Source of the DNA: an uncultured Balneolaceae bacterium | GTDB taxonomy: Bacteria; Bacteroidota; Rhodothermia; Balneolales; Balneolaceae | DNA length: 7,311 nucleotides | Reading direction: 5' to 3' | Assembly: GCA_937982515.1 (NCBI GenBank) | Contig: CALJMB010000265.1 | Location: 1 to 7,311 of the forward strand | Shown: positions 1 through 6,351 of the stretch, piece by piece | How positions within the stretch are numbered: position 1 is the first letter of the stretch | How the letters are laid out: each line of letters opens with the position of its first letter | Program-made: the position numbers and the translations under genes | Notes under the pieces: generated by a model | Told to the model about the DNA's origin: nothing | Databases searched by the model: none | What the model saw: the letters and a program-made list of their open reading frames with translations, nothing else

Positions 1-10
1 TGAGAAGCAT

Positions 11-73
11 GTTGGTTATTGGTTGTCAGTTGTTAGTTGTTGCTCACTACTCACTACTCACTGCTCACTGCCG
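11..73. repeat. Heptanucleotide tandem repeat array downstream of cydA
   Basis: Nine consecutive 7-bp units can be read in register: GTTGGTT, ATTGGTT, GTCAGTT, GTTAGTT, GTTGCTC, ACTACTC, ACTACTC, ACTGCTC, ACTGCCG. The sequence drifts from a TTGGTT type to a CACTACT type while keeping the 7-bp period. It ends about 6 bp from the cydA TAG stop. Degenerate heptad arrays of this style are known in intergenic DNA of cyanobacteria and are familiar in FCB-group genomes. Function is unknown. If cydB lies just to the left, the array sits inside the cydAB operon. Confidence 0.8.
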
Positions 74-79
74 TACGGC
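70..79. other. 10-bp perfect palindrome at the cydA stop
   Basis: GCCGTACGGC is its own reverse complement and shares its last base with the cydA stop codon (79-81). It could be a protein-binding site, or simply the junction between the gene and the heptad array. No T-tract follows on the minus strand, so it is not an intrinsic terminator. Confidence 0.4.
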
Positions 80-1392
80 TACTTTGCCGATTCATATTTG
101 TCAGGCAGTGTAATAATCTGCCGGTACATCAGCCAGATCAATACCGCTGTAAGCAGCAGATACACACCGGTAAACAGATAAAACGTGAACTGTAATCCCG
201 GCATGCCTGTGACGGCGTCTTTTGTTTTCATGATACCGTATATAATCCACGGCTGGCGCCCGACCTCCGTCACGGTCCACCCTGCCTCTACGGCCAGAAA
301 GCCGAGAGGCGTCATGGCGGCGACCAGCCACAGCCACCACCGCCCGGAAAGCAGATGCGGCCATCTCCACCGGAACAGCAGGAACAGTAGCCCAACCAAA
401 GCCATAATCATTCCCGACAAGACCATGATTTGAAAAGCGACATGCGTGATTAGCACCGGCGGCCACTCTTTGCGGGGGAATGCTTCCAGGCCCTCCACTT
501 CCGCATCAAAAGAGCCGTGGGCGAGATAGCTGAGCATTCCCGGGATTCTTATGGCATAGTCCACTTCCTGCCGCTCTTCATCCGGCAGGCCGCCGATGAT
601 CAGATCGGCCGGAGCTTCCGTGTGGAAATGCCCTTCCATCGCCGCCAGTTTGGCCGGCTGGCGATCTGCCACATCCTTTGCCGCATAATCGCCGCTAAGC
701 GGCTGAAGCAGAGCAAATACAGCGCCGGTTGTTAACGCTATGTTCATAGCCTCTTTGTGGAACCGGTTGTCCGGATTCTTCAACAGTAAAAAAGCGTGTA
801 ATCCCGCTACGGCAAATCCCGTGGCTACAAATGCGGCCAGTGTCATATGTAATGCCTGCGAAAACCAGGCATCGTTAAACATAGCTGCCACGGGATCTAC
901 ATTCACAGCCTGCCCGCCCACCCAGTCAAATCCGGCCGGGCTGTTCATCCAGGCATTGGCGGCCACTACAAAGATGCCTGAAGCCACACCCGAGATACCC
1001 ACTACCAGGCCCCATGCCCAGTGCGTCCAGGGCCTCAGCCTGTCCCAGCCATAGAGGAAGAGTCCCAGCGCGATGGCTTCCACAAAAAAGGCTGTCCCCT
1101 CCCACGAAAACGGCATTCCGAAGATGGGGCCGGCATGCTCCATAAATGTGGGCCAGAGCAGTCCCAGCTCGAAAGAAAGCACAGTGCCCGAAACAGCCCC
1201 CGTGGCGAAGAAGATAGCAACGCCCTTAGACCAGGCTTTGGCCAGATCCAGATACACTTGCCGGCCGGTGCGAATCCACCTGTATTCGGCGGCCGCCATA
1301 AAAAAAGGCATGGCAATGCCTATGCAGGCAAAAATAATATGGAAGCCGAGGGAAACGGCCATCTGTAAGCGCGCGGCCAGTAGATCTTCCAT
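79..1392 (-). CDS. cydA: Cytochrome bd-type quinol oxidase subunit I
   Basis: This is the heme-bearing subunit of cytochrome bd oxidase, an inner-membrane terminal oxidase that takes electrons from quinol and reduces O2 to water with high affinity. The 437-residue product has about nine hydrophobic segments. The residues expected by alignment to E. coli CydA are visible: His18 (heme pocket near the N-terminus), Glu98 and Glu105 (proton/heme site), His182 and Met323 (heme b558 ligands), Lys248 and Glu253 in QPAKLAAMEG (quinol loop), and Trp372, Glu376 and the GRQPW signature at 378-382. Compared with the roughly 520-residue E. coli protein it lacks the long Q-loop insertion, so it belongs to the short Q-loop type. 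The position next to Met323 that is Arg391 in E. coli appears to be Gln321. The start is supported by the family-like opening MEDLLAARLQ, although no Shine-Dalgarno is seen and the leader is C-rich. The stop is TAG. The partner cydB is not in the window and probably lies past the left edge. Confidence 0.97.
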   Translation of the reverse strand: MEDLLAARLQMAVSLGFHIIFACIGIAMPFFMAAAEYRWIRTGRQVYLDLAKAWSKGVAIFFATGAVSGTVLSFELGLLWPTFMEHAGPIFGMPFSWEGTAFFVEAIALGLFLYGWDRLRPWTHWAWGLVVGISGVASGIFVVAANAWMNSPAGFDWVGGQAVNVDPVAAMFNDAWFSQALHMTLAAFVATGFAVAGLHAFLLLKNPDNRFHKEAMNIALTTGAVFALLQPLSGDYAAKDVADRQPAKLAAMEGHFHTEAPADLIIGGLPDEERQEVDYAIRIPGMLSYLAHGSFDAEVEGLEAFPRKEWPPVLITHVAFQIMVLSGMIMALVGLLFLLFRWRWPHLLSGRWWLWLVAAMTPLGFLAVEAGWTVTEVGRQPWIIYGIMKTKDAVTGMPGLQFTFYLFTGVYLLLTAVLIWLMYRQIITLPDKYESAK

Positions 1393-1800
1393 GATCTGGG
1401 GGGTCGGAGGTTAGATGCCGGAAGTTAAGTTAGAAGTTGGGGTTTAAGCTTTAATTAGCCGGTAAAGACAGACAACAAAACACGAACGGAGGTGTTGGCT
1501 ATTCGTTACTGGTTATTGGGGACTGTGGCCTTCTGGCCTTGACTTGTTCGAAATCTACCAGGTTTGGCTTGAGCAACGCCCGGGGGGTCTTGCCCCGAAT
1601 CAAAGCCTGACAGGTTTTTGATCCGGCAACATGCTATATATGATTTCTCTAGTACCACAAACTGTGAAATCCACAAGAAGTTTCCGGGATATAAATTCAT
1701 CATCAAACTTATGCCTGAGAACAGTTTGTCAAATGCTGACGGAGCAATGCACAACCACTACAACTTCAATTATAATATATAAATATTAACCAGAGTAAAG
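1393..1800. other. Non-coding region upstream of cydA
   Basis: No convincing gene is visible here. The part nearest cydA (1393-1460) contains GGTTAG/AAGTTAG-like words with a loose 7-bp rhythm and presumably carries the cydA 5' leader. No clear -10/-35 pair could be assigned. 1581-1597 can form a small hairpin (CGGGG/CCCCG). 1603-1618 is a near-palindrome (AAAGCCTGACAGGTTT) of the AAACCTGTCAGG type that I associate with dispersed repeats in FCB genomes. 1766-1790 is strongly AT-rich and could hold a promoter, but nothing more specific can be claimed. Confidence 0.5.
1494..1528. repeat. Second heptanucleotide repeat array, upstream of cydA
   Basis: Five 7-bp units are in register: GTTGGCT, ATTCGTT, ACTGGTT, ATTGGGG, ACTGTGG. 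The first four resemble the GTTGGTT/ATTGGTT units of the array at 11-73, in the same orientation. The array starts 102 bp before the cydA start codon, so related arrays flank the gene on both sides. The copies are degenerate, and the last unit is only a weak match. Confidence 0.6.
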
Positions 1801-1829
1801 TTCCGGATCCAGCCCTGTTTTGCTCCCTG

Positions 1830-2009
1830 CTATCTCTATTCCACGTTCGTACCATCCCCCTGTCAACTGCGTATCAACTCCGTATAGTCTCCGTATGAAC
1901 TCCGTATCAACACCGTATATAAGCGGAGTTGATACGCAGGGGCTACGGGGTTGCTCCGGATTTATACAGGTGATGGTACGGGGAAGGTACGAACGTGGAA
2001 TAGAGATAG
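1830..2009. repeat. 180-bp inverted-repeat element with nested repeats
   Basis: The outer arms 1830-1853 and 1986-2009 are perfect reverse complements over 24 bp. Inside them, 1867-1882 and 1924-1939 are a second perfect inverted pair of 16 bp (left arm CTGCGTATCAACTCCG). The right side also holds ACAGGTGATGGTAC (1966-1979), which can pair in an alternative register with the left GTACCATCCCCCTGT. The element could fold into a large cruciform or RNA hairpin. No open reading frame with protein-like composition spans it, and no obvious target-site duplication flanks it. It may be a MITE-like or palindromic dispersed repeat, or a strong transcription barrier after the fimbrial operon. Copies elsewhere in the genome cannot be checked here. 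Confidence 0.85.
1871..1914. repeat. 11-bp tandem direct repeat (four units)
   Basis: Four adjacent units read GTATCAACTCC, GTATAGTCTCC, GTATGAACTCC and GTATCAACACC. A partial unit precedes them (TGTCAACTGC) and a decayed one follows (GTATATAAGCG). The array occupies the loop side of the larger inverted repeat, and the first unit doubles as most of the left arm of the inner 16-bp inverted pair. The repeats have no spacers, so this is not a CRISPR array. Confidence 0.8.
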
Positions 2010-2112
2010 TAAGAGTTAGACGTGACCGGCTGAGGAATGAGATATGGATATATTTTACAATTGAAATTACATTGCATAGAATCCTGGACGGAGTACTCCC
2101 TTCCACCTTGAT

Positions 2113-2128
2113 TCCGACAGCTGTCGGA
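2113..2128. other. 16-bp perfect palindrome
   Basis: TCCGACAGCTGTCGGA is its own reverse complement. It lies at the left edge of the GC-rich block that continues to about 2346. It could be an operator for a dimeric regulator or the tip of a structured repeat. No T-tract marks it as a terminator on either strand. Confidence 0.6.
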
Positions 2129-2131
2129 GTG

Positions 2132-2346
2132 TGGGTTTTCCGGGCGACCCTTCAAGCGTGGAGGGGGCAAGAATCATAGCTTCAGGCAGCGACACTGCCA
2201 GGTCCCGCCGCTCGCAGGATCCGCCAGACGACGGAACGCGGCGAGTTCGGGAACCGGGCACTCCTGAGGCTTTGGGGGCAGCAGAGCAGCCGGGCGCCTT
2301 TACATTCCGGTGCTCTGCTCCGGGACGAGACAAGTTGGAAAACCCA
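2132..2346. other. GC-rich block bounded by a 10-bp inverted repeat; possible structured element
   Basis: The ends TGGGTTTTCC (2132-2141) and GGAAAACCCA (2337-2346) are perfect reverse complements. Inside are at least two further hairpins. 2185-2199 pairs GGCAG with CTGCC. 2281-2318 pairs GCAGAGCA with TGCTCTGC, extended by CCGG/CCGG across a one-base bulge. The block is visibly richer in G and C than the AT-rich DNA around 2040-2070 and 2350-2390. It lies just downstream of the usher stop, so it may be a 3' untranslated structure of the fimbrial transcript, a dispersed repeat, or an unrecognised RNA. No known RNA family was recognised. Confidence 0.4.
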
Positions 2347-2382
2347 TGACAGATTTTGAAAATCGGCAATGTATCTTAAAAA

Positions 2383-5280
2383 TCAGAAATCCGATGCCTG
2401 GTCGATATCCAGCTCTACTATGTAAGCGATATCGTAGATTTCAGGGCGAAGTATCCGGAGCTGGGTAATATAAGCCCAGGCTGTCTGTTCATCGTCAAAC
2501 AGGCCTATGTGGCAGCGGTAAAATCCATCCTGAGGATCGTACACGATGCGGCTTTTTATAGCTCCCGTCAGCTGCCGGGTCATGGTGATGAGGCGGGCGG
2601 CATTCAACCGGTTTTTAAAGGCACCGATCTGTATAGTGTACACTTTATCCAGCAGAGGCCGGGCCGGGCGGACAGAGCTGCCCGGTGTAACTACCAGTTG
2701 TAAACCATCTATAATATCTCCCTCCATTGTGGGCACAACAGTAAATCCCACAGAATCTTTTACGGCTGTGAGCGAACGCTCTTTCAGCTGTTTGCGGTCC
2801 AGTGCCAGGGTATACTCTCCGGGTTTCAGTCCTATTTGAAAAAAAGCGCCATCGCCGTATGTAAACAGCGTATCGCGGACGGTATCCAGGGAGTTGGACA
2901 AATGGAGCGCCAATCCATTCAAACCCGCAGCTTGCCGGTCCTCCCCGGCCATTTGTACGCTTCCTGAAATTTCTCCGCTTGCCATAATAGGTACCGGTAT
3001 TTTATTAACCATATTCGGGCTGACCTGAACCTGGTAATACTTGTATTTGGGTACCCACAACGGGTTGTCTATGCTTGCAGCGTTGATTTGAACCAGGTAA
3101 GTTTCATAAGGAGTCAGCTGCCTGGCTACATCCCGGCCCCTGCGAACCGGCGCACTCAGGCCGCCCGCTGTGTAGTAACTGGCTTCTACTCCTTCAATCC
3201 GCGGTTCACCAGGGTCTTTGCGCGCATTGTTGTTCAAATCAAGAAAGGGATCGATACGTGCCGCGGCATCATCAACCCAGCCCATATAATCGGTGTGTAT
3301 CTTGTTCCAACTGTCAAAAGCGATGGTTCCTGATGTATGTTGCCGGAAGGCGGGCAGAGACTGTGTAATGTCTGCGTAGGAAGAGTGCCGGGCAAACGGC
3401 AGGTTTAATGTGAAACGAAAAAGCACGCTGTTTTGCCCCAGCATATGGTTACGCCGCGTTATTACGCTGAGGTATCCATTGCCAAAAACCCTTGTGTTAA
3501 ATCCAAGTTGGGAATGTACGATACGGTTCTGTACGTGATCGTACCGGAAACCGGGCCTGAACAGTATGCGCCTTAACAGCCGTTTGGAGATAGTGACATC
3601 TGTGGAATGTTGCACCGGCCGCATCGAAACCAGTTCTGCAGAGCGGAGATCAACCCGGCTGTTCATCCGCAGCTGAATTCCCAGTGGCAGCGAAGAGCTG
3701 ATCCCTCCGTACACATACATCGAGTGATGTAAATGGTACCGGGTATAGCGGGCGCTGGCGTAGGCAGAAACGGTAAGATGCGGCCGCTGCAGTAAGGGAA
3801 CGGATGTATTGGCAGAGGCTTCGGACAGCTTTCCGAGCCTGTTGTACATAGTCGTTTTGTGGTACTTCTTGTAGCTGAGGTAGAGGCGCCTTAGATTGGG
3901 GAAGGTATATTGAAGCGCCGCCCTTGAATAGTATTGATGGGTATGTGTGCCTTCCAGAATGAGGCTGTACCCCAGGCGTGTCCAGGCCTGCATGAACGGT
4001 ACGGGGTCTGAGTCGTGCAGGGTATGCCCGGGAATCACATGCATGCCCCCGCCCACGGTAACATGGTCGGACAGGCCCCAGTTAACCTCTGCTTTGGCAA
4101 ACGGCTCATCATTATATGTTCTGTAATACCCTGCGGAAAGGTCGTATTCTATCTCTCCTGCGGGTAGAAAATCGCGAAGTATATCTATCTGGTAGTTTTG
4201 CTCGTAGCTTATGCCGTCTGGACTAAAATACCGCAGCCCAAGCGAATTGGTGCCGTATCTAAGCGGAAAGGTACTTCTGAGCGTATCGTTACCGGAGGCT
4301 GTTACTACAGCAGACAAGCGGTTGTTGACATACAATTCGGCATCCCACCCCTCTTCTACCGGGTATGATATCCCGTAGGAGCCTGTAAATATGCGACGTG
4401 GGGCTTTGGGAGTGTTGCTAAGGCTGACGCCCCGGTAGGAAAGATAGGTTCCGCCCAGAACATTTTGGCCGCCCTGGTCCCCAACAACAAACTGCTCAAC
4501 GGCCCGCGAGTTGTAAAACGGGAGCTTCCACTGGCCGCGTATCTGTTCCCATCCGAATCCATATGTCTTTGAACCGCCGGCATGCAGGGTAAGGCCGCCG
4601 CCCAGCAGATGGCCTCCCAGGCTAAGTCCGTACGAATAGTTTTGACTGATCATGCTGTGTGTACTGTTCACGGACCAGTCGGCAAACCACCCATTGAGCA
4701 GATGGTGCCCCGCAGGAAATACAATTTCCGGTTCAGCCTCCATAAATCCGCTTCTTAATGCTCCGTAGCTCTGGCGGCGCTGATGGTACTGAAGAACGGG
4801 GAGTGGTTTTTGTGAAGAGAGTTCCACCAAAAGCCTGCGGTAGTCGAACGAGAGTTTAAAGCCAAATATCCGCTCCAGCGGCAGCATCCTGACGTAGATC
4901 TCGCCGTCTGCTATCAAAAAGTCTTCATCGGTAAGATGCACATCGTACACGGCTCCGTCTACCTTTTTATGGGAGAAGTCCAGCTTTATGTCTCCGCCGA
5001 ACTCCGGGGCGTTGACTTCTATCCGGTAGCGGTCTCTATGGTAGGTGTAAGGAAGTTTCAGGCTGGAAAGCATGTGGATGACCGGCAGGAACAACGCATC
5101 TTCATACAGGTATCCGTCCATATCCACACTAAGCCTGCCTTCTATCTGCATCCGGAGCAGCAGCGGTTCCGCTTTCTCTGCTTCAAGGCCCGGCTTTGGT
5201 TTTTTGGGCGCAGGCGCTGCATAGATCAACAAAAGGCACAGCCATAGTATCCCTGTTCTATGTGCATACTGCAGGATCAT
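2383..5280 (-). CDS. Usher-like outer-membrane fimbrial assembly protein with C-terminal SPOR domain
   Basis: This 965-residue protein probably forms the outer-membrane pore that receives chaperone-pilin complexes and assembles the fibre. A signal peptide (about 1-22) leads into a Pro/Lys-rich linker. Residues about 50-160 form an N-terminal domain built like those of ushers and copper-amine-oxidase N-domain-like modules (LFLPVIHML, GEIYVRMLPLERIFGF). About 185-640 is a Tyr/Gly-rich, alternating beta-barrel region. It is interrupted near 310-366 by a plug-like segment (DAELYVNNRL, RYGTNSLGLRYFSPDG). Residues 681-692 (DLNNNARKDPGE) match an EF-hand-type calcium loop, as in SdrD-B-like domains. 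About 740-865 is beta-sandwich-like (GEISGSV, KPGEYTLALD). Residues 878-948 are a SPOR domain (VYTIQIGAFKNRLNAARL, then YRCHIGLF). The start codon overlaps the chaperone stop (ATGA). The usher assignment rests on the plug, the barrel and the neighbours. The SPOR call is strong. Confidence 0.85.
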   Translation of the reverse strand: MILQYAHRTGILWLCLLLIYAAPAPKKPKPGLEAEKAEPLLLRMQIEGRLSVDMDGYLYEDALFLPVIHMLSSLKLPYTYHRDRYRIEVNAPEFGGDIKLDFSHKKVDGAVYDVHLTDEDFLIADGEIYVRMLPLERIFGFKLSFDYRRLLVELSSQKPLPVLQYHQRRQSYGALRSGFMEAEPEIVFPAGHHLLNGWFADWSVNSTHSMISQNYSYGLSLGGHLLGGGLTLHAGGSKTYGFGWEQIRGQWKLPFYNSRAVEQFVVGDQGGQNVLGGTYLSYRGVSLSNTPKAPRRIFTGSYGISYPVEEGWDAELYVNNRLSAVVTASGNDTLRSTFPLRYGTNSLGLRYFSPDGISYEQNYQIDILRDFLPAGEIEYDLSAGYYRTYNDEPFAKAEVNWGLSDHVTVGGGMHVIPGHTLHDSDPVPFMQAWTRLGYSLILEGTHTHQYYSRAALQYTFPNLRRLYLSYKKYHKTTMYNRLGKLSEASANTSVPLLQRPHLTVSAYASARYTRYHLHHSMYVYGGISSSLPLGIQLRMNSRVDLRSAELVSMRPVQHSTDVTISKRLLRRILFRPGFRYDHVQNRIVHSQLGFNTRVFGNGYLSVITRRNHMLGQNSVLFRFTLNLPFARHSSYADITQSLPAFRQHTSGTIAFDSWNKIHTDYMGWVDDAAARIDPFLDLNNNARKDPGEPRIEGVEASYYTAGGLSAPVRRGRDVARQLTPYETYLVQINAASIDNPLWVPKYKYYQVQVSPNMVNKIPVPIMASGEISGSVQMAGEDRQAAGLNGLALHLSNSLDTVRDTLFTYGDGAFFQIGLKPGEYTLALDRKQLKERSLTAVKDSVGFTVVPTMEGDIIDGLQLVVTPGSSVRPARPLLDKVYTIQIGAFKNRLNAARLITMTRQLTGAIKSRIVYDPQDGFYRCHIGLFDDEQTAWAYITQLRILRPEIYDIAYIVELDIDQASDF

Positions 5281-6122
5281 TCAGGAATAACAAAGCCGAC
5301 TGTTTCTGTCACTCCGGGAGCTTTCAGCACATATGCGTCTTCCTTGTGGCGAGACAGCGCATCGAGTGTGATCCGGGCCGTATAGGAACCGGGCGCCAGG
5401 TCGCCAATGTAGAAAGGAAACAGGCTGTGTAACTGATGGTATACCGCAATCTGTTTACGCAGCTCTTTTTGGACATCGCCCGAGCGATCCAGAATCTGAA
5501 TATCCAGATAACCCAGGTAAGCGGCGTTGCCCATGCGGTTGATGTCTACGGCCAGTTTGAGGGTGTCGCCGGCTACACGCGGCTCTGCATATTGTATGGC
5601 AGCTGCCGTACTGACCTTTCCGTGGCGATATTTGAGCGCCAGAAACATCCGCTTAACAACATTAAGCTGAGCCGATACATGGCTTCCTGCTGCGCCGCTG
5701 TTCAGAACCACGCCCCGGGAGCTGACAACCGGCCGGGCCCAATATTCGCCATCGGGCAGGTTAGCGGGGGGCCGCGCGGCTATGCGGATAACCTGCCGTT
5801 CCTGTGGCGGAAGCACTACGCGGGGCGGATACACTCGAATCCATTCTGTAGCTGATGGCTCGCCCGGCGGTACTGTTTCAAACGTCCTGAGATGTATTTC
5901 ACCATTTTCATCTGTAGCGGGATAGGCGAAGATGAGATCCACGGTAACCTCAACGGGCTGGTACGATGTATTGCGCACGATAAGGCGGCCTGTCTTATTA
6001 TGGTCGCCGAGGTAGAGGGATATGGGAGAGACACTCACCTGCGCCGAAGATGGCAGAGCACCGGCAAGGGTAAACAACGCGAGAAGTATATAGATTCTGA
6101 AGTTTCGGCATATCAAGGCCAT
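5277..6122 (-). CDS. PapD-like periplasmic fimbrial chaperone
   Basis: The 281-residue protein is predicted to bind pilin subunits in the periplasm, complete their fold by donor-strand complementation and deliver them to the usher encoded next. A signal peptide ends near SSA|Q (residues 1-27). The first Ig-like domain (about 28-145) shows the family pattern: VSVSPISLYL, LIVRNTSYQPVEV, RVYPPRVVLPPQERQVIRI and LPDGEYWARPVV. The G1-strand region includes VVKRMFLALKYR with basic residues Lys157 and Arg158, near where PapD has Lys112. The second domain (about 170-281) is less conserved. The reading frame is open upstream to 6227, but the extra 35 residues are not signal-like. The Met at 6122 directly precedes a hydrophobic signal peptide and is therefore preferred. 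No clear Shine-Dalgarno is present. It is translationally coupled to the usher by a 4-bp overlap. Confidence 0.88.
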   Translation of the reverse strand: MALICRNFRIYILLALFTLAGALPSSAQVSVSPISLYLGDHNKTGRLIVRNTSYQPVEVTVDLIFAYPATDENGEIHLRTFETVPPGEPSATEWIRVYPPRVVLPPQERQVIRIAARPPANLPDGEYWARPVVSSRGVVLNSGAAGSHVSAQLNVVKRMFLALKYRHGKVSTAAAIQYAEPRVAGDTLKLAVDINRMGNAAYLGYLDIQILDRSGDVQKELRKQIAVYHQLHSLFPFYIGDLAPGSYTARITLDALSRHKEDAYVLKAPGVTETVGFVIPE

Positions 6123-6283
6123 AGGCGGTAGATGCTTATTCGGTTGTATGTGAAACACCCGGCATGGTGCCTGTGCGGCGGATTCCTTCCCAGAGCTAAA
6201 AGCCGGGGCAATTATACAGGCTGGCATAACTGAATGTAATTGGTATAAGTAATAGTCACTCCATCTCTGCTAATACTCGTTCC

Positions 6284-6328
6284 AAAAACGAACCTATCCC
6301 GGAGGCGTCTGCACCGCCGGGATGAGGT
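6284..6328 (-). terminator. Hairpin plus T-tract between pilin and chaperone (putative partial terminator)
   Basis: Reading the minus strand from 6328 to 6292, ACCT-C-ATCCCGG pairs with CCGGGAT-AGGT. That is 11 base pairs with one bulged base and a 14-nt loop. TTCG and a run of five T (6288-6284) follow at once. It lies 24 bp after the pilin stop and about 170 bp before the chaperone start. This fits intrinsic termination or attenuation that keeps pilin transcript in excess over chaperone-usher transcript. The T-run is short, so read-through is likely. Confidence 0.6.
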
Positions 6329-6351
6329 AAGAGATATGCAAATAACCGGAG

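Noticed and set aside
1021..1414. Plus-strand frames of about 115 codons inside cydA
   Set aside because: They are shadows of the cydA coding frame, which carries conserved heme and quinol residues.
1506..1754. 82-codon minus-strand reading frame upstream of cydA
   Set aside because: Its C-terminal part runs through the heptad repeats and small hairpins, its composition is not protein-like and no family was recognised.
1871..1914. Possible CRISPR repeats
   Set aside because: Units are 11 bp, directly adjacent and have no spacers.
1786..2179. Reading frames on both strands across the inverted-repeat element (VSTPY / GVDTQ repeats)
   Set aside because: The apparent peptide repeats come from the 11-bp direct repeats and the palindrome, and both strands give similar products because of the symmetry.
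2067..2369. 100-codon minus-strand frame over the GC-rich block
   Set aside because: It crosses palindromes and a hairpin and shows no domain. A GC-rich block easily stays open by chance, although a decayed gene cannot be fully excluded.
2350..2382. Intrinsic terminator right after the usher stop
   Set aside because: Only a GATTTT-G-AAAATC palindrome with a one-base loop is present, with no proper stem or T-tract arrangement.
5436..5855. 139-codon plus-strand frame inside the chaperone gene
   Set aside because: It is antisense to a well-supported gene and has no recognisable motif.
6123..6227. 35-residue N-terminal extension of the chaperone
   Set aside because: The extension is not signal-like and would bury the clear signal peptide that begins at the Met at 6122.
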